34,774 nt of DNA from assembly GCA_024811115.1 (NCBI GenBank), contig JAKOGH010000590.1:1-34774 (forward strand), in the 5' to 3' direction. Shown here one piece after another: positions 32,615 to 34,774 of this stretch (position 1 is its first letter; each line of letters starts with the position of its first letter). The stretch is from Terana coerulea (Eukaryota; Basidiomycota; Agaricomycetes; Polyporales; Phanerochaetaceae). The translations under genes and the position numbers were made by a program. The notes under the pieces are model-generated. The model was not told the DNA's origin. It searched no databases and was given only the letters and a program-made list of their open reading frames with translations.

Positions 32615-34774
32615 ATGGCGCTCTTGTGGCGGACGTCGCTGCTCTCGCTCGCCGTCTCCCTCGCTCTCCTCACCCTCACGCTTTGGCCGACCGGCGCGTA
32701 CACCACCCTCACCGCTCTCCCGCTCGCCGACCCCCTCGACGTCCTCTCTCGGGATGCCCTCCCTGTCCTCGAAAATACTCCCGTGACCAGCCAGCAGCCG
32801 TTGTTCGACCCGCCGAGGCACAGCACCAATCTCACCGACGCCGTGCAATGGGATAATTACACGCTATGGATTGAAGGACAGAGGGTGTTTTTGAAGTGCG
32901 TCCTAAAGCTTTTTATCATTCTTTTGAAGTGGCTCACGCTTTGAACCTACAGCTCTGGCGAGTTTCACGCCTTCCGCATCCCGGTGCCCGACCTCTGGCT
33001 CGATATCTTCCAAAAGATGGTTGCGGCAGGCTTGAATGGTGTCAGGTGCGTTCCACGCTCTCACTCTGTTGCTCACCATTTGACCTAGACCTCCATCCAC
33101 ATCCTTCTGCTCGTTACGTTCTATTCTCGACGGCTTTGAACGCAATCAACATCTCAACTATGGTGCTACGCTGAATGTCAATCGAACAGCATATACGTCC
33201 ATTGTACGTTTCTCCACTTTCACGGCTCAAACTGTCTGGCTCATTTTCTGCCGTCCGTTCTTCTTACTTCCTCATGCCTCTTGCCCTCTCGACATCAACC
33301 ATCCTCCTGCCAACTTTATCCTCATGAAAACTACCGCAAACCTCTCCTTGTGACTCCCAGGGGCGCTATCGAACCCCGCACCCGGTGTGCTCGACTTCAA
33401 CGACTGGCGTGCCCTCGCGCCCCTCTTCGCCGCCGCGCAGCACGCCGGCCTGTTCGTCGTCCTTCGCCCTGGTGAGTACCTCCCATCTGACCCCTCGCAC
33501 CATTCCAGTCCAGTTCCTGTCTTCTCGATTGCGGCCGTGACGGCGGAGGCATGTGGGGCCGTCAGGGTCCGCTCGTGAATCTGCTCAGTCCGACGCGTGT
33601 CCGCACGCGTACATGCCGGCGGACCGCGATGGACTGTGCTTTCATCGCGCATGTACCCGGCCATCGCAAATCTTCCCCCTCCCTATTACTCGCCCTCCCT
33701 AATACAAGCCCTCTCGTCTCTCATGTCCCTCCGTCCACTACTTCCTCGCTAACCCTCACCTCCCCAGGCCCGTACATCAACGCTGAGACGACCGCGGGCG
33801 GTCTCGCGCTCTGGTCCACCTCCCTCACCTCCTCCACCCTCCGCACGAACGCGACCGACATCGAGGCCAGCTGGACGCCGTACGTGAACAGCATCATTGA
33901 GCAGACCGCAGGGGCGCAGGTGAGCTGGTTTCCGTTTTGCTCTGCATTTAGTTTCGCTCGCTGGGGAGCGACTCGCTGGGCCAAAGTAGCGGTTGGGAAC
34001 GGACGTGAGGGGTGTGCATCGGAGGAGCGCGAACCGCACCATGCCCGGCAGAGTGGGAGTCGCGCTTCATGCATGCCAGCGCTGCTCACCGCCCGTTGTT
34101 CCATATCCCCGTCGCCCGTCATCCATTCACTTGATTACCTCCTCTTATTCTTCGCCAGCCATATACTTTGCGCCCCCGCCCGTCCCCCGTTCTGTCATCT
34201 TATTTATCATGGGTTGCTCTTAGGTTCAGCACGGCGGCCCTGTCATCGCCGTCCAGGTCGACAACGAGTACTCCCAGTCGCCTGTGACGCGCGCCGAGTA
34301 CTTTGTGCAGCTTGAGGCCGCGTACAAGAGCAACGGCATCGGCGTTCCGCTGTAAGTCGCTTTCTCCGCTTCGACGTGGTACGTAGTAGGGACGAGCGCT
34401 GACCGCCTATGCGCAGAACGTACAACGACCCCGGCCAGGGGCGCAACTTCATCAACGGCACCGGCGCGGTGGACATCTACGGCCTGGTACGTAGCCCCAT
34501 CTTGTGCTTCCCTCCCCATGCCCTTCCCACACTTGCTTCTGCACGCCATTACTCGCCCAACCCTGTTCACTTCGTGTTCGCTGCGCATACATTAACGATA
34601 TCCTATTTTCATGGCAGGACTCGTACCCGCAAGGCTTCGACTGCAGTCATCCGACGGTGTGGAGCCCCGTCGTCACCAACTATCACAGCTACCACGAGCA
34701 GGTCGACCCAGGCACGGTGTGGTACATGCCTGAGTTCCAAGGTACGCTGAATTTGCGTGACTGCTGCTCGGGCG
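32615..34774 (+). CDS. Secreted GH35 beta-galactosidase, 5' part (runs off the window)
   Basis: Glycoside hydrolase family 35 enzymes release terminal beta-galactose from plant-wall galactosides. Eight exons are visible: 32615-32895, 32953-33045, 33190-33203, 33361-33471, 33768-33919, 34224-34351, 34417-34486 and 34618-34741. All join in phase without indels. A hydrophobic N-terminus ([16 protein letters not shown]) is a signal peptide or anchor. Family blocks follow in order: [53 protein letters not shown] and MPEFQ. The Glu of NEYS is the expected acid/base and the Glu of PEFQ the nucleophile, so the catalytic core is intact. Exon 3 is only 14 nt. The remaining C-terminal jelly-roll domains lie beyond the right edge. 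Family GH35 is certain; substrate range is not. Confidence 0.95.

Noticed and set aside
33551..34315. 254-codon frame within the beta-galactosidase gene
   Set aside because: It runs through two introns and only partly shares the true frame; the spliced exons explain the coding signal.

Overview
The window looks like nuclear DNA of a basidiomycete fungus, most likely an Agaricomycete (Polyporales-like wood decayer). Genes are split by many short introns (about 45-66 nt) with GTRNGT donors and CTNAY-type branch points. Core promoters carry TATA boxes, and the recognised families (fungal F-box-like proteins, DUF6533 membrane proteins, GH35 beta-galactosidase, M16 insulinase) are typical of such genomes. 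No bacterial operon structure, rRNA gene, intact tRNA gene or CRISPR array was seen.

Layout. Bases 1-8300 are gene-poor and repeat-rich: a tRNA-like pol III promoter relic, a hAT-like MITE (549-1289), an AT-rich tract with a decayed F-box-like fragment (1950-2455), a TA-flanked MITE with perfect 24-bp inverted repeats (2878-3250), and a possible 1.9-kb element bounded by opposed GTAGC/GCTAC arrays (3490-5398). Weak coding-like pieces follow at 6091-7140. Bases 7740-15211 hold a cluster of F-box-like paralogues on both strands, interrupted by a clean two-exon gene of unknown function (10227-11109). Next come a DUF6533 seven-pass membrane protein (15419-17078, minus), an unresolved stretch (17079-19341), a disordered multi-exon protein (19342-21342, minus) and a short two-repeat protein (22555-22918, minus). 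A 16-exon insulin-degrading-enzyme homologue fills 23742-27583. Two more F-box-like genes, of a second subfamily, lie at 28195-29607 and 30848-31707. The 5' two thirds of a secreted GH35 beta-galactosidase (32615 to the right edge) ends the window.

How the parts relate. The strongest theme is local expansion and decay of one F-box-like family: seven copies or fragments, several sharing a phase-1 intron at the same place. Such proteins would act as substrate adaptors of SCF ubiquitin ligases, but no target can be read from sequence. The beta-galactosidase would act outside the cell on plant galactosides; the M16 protease and the membrane protein look like independent genes. A second theme is technical: many open frames are broken by single-base indels, usually one extra base in a short homopolymer, even inside the otherwise intact protease gene. 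Many apparent pseudogenes may therefore be sequence errors. I did not find a convincing new multi-gene system; the most unusual items are the divergent protease active-site region, the F-box cluster and the mobile-element candidates.
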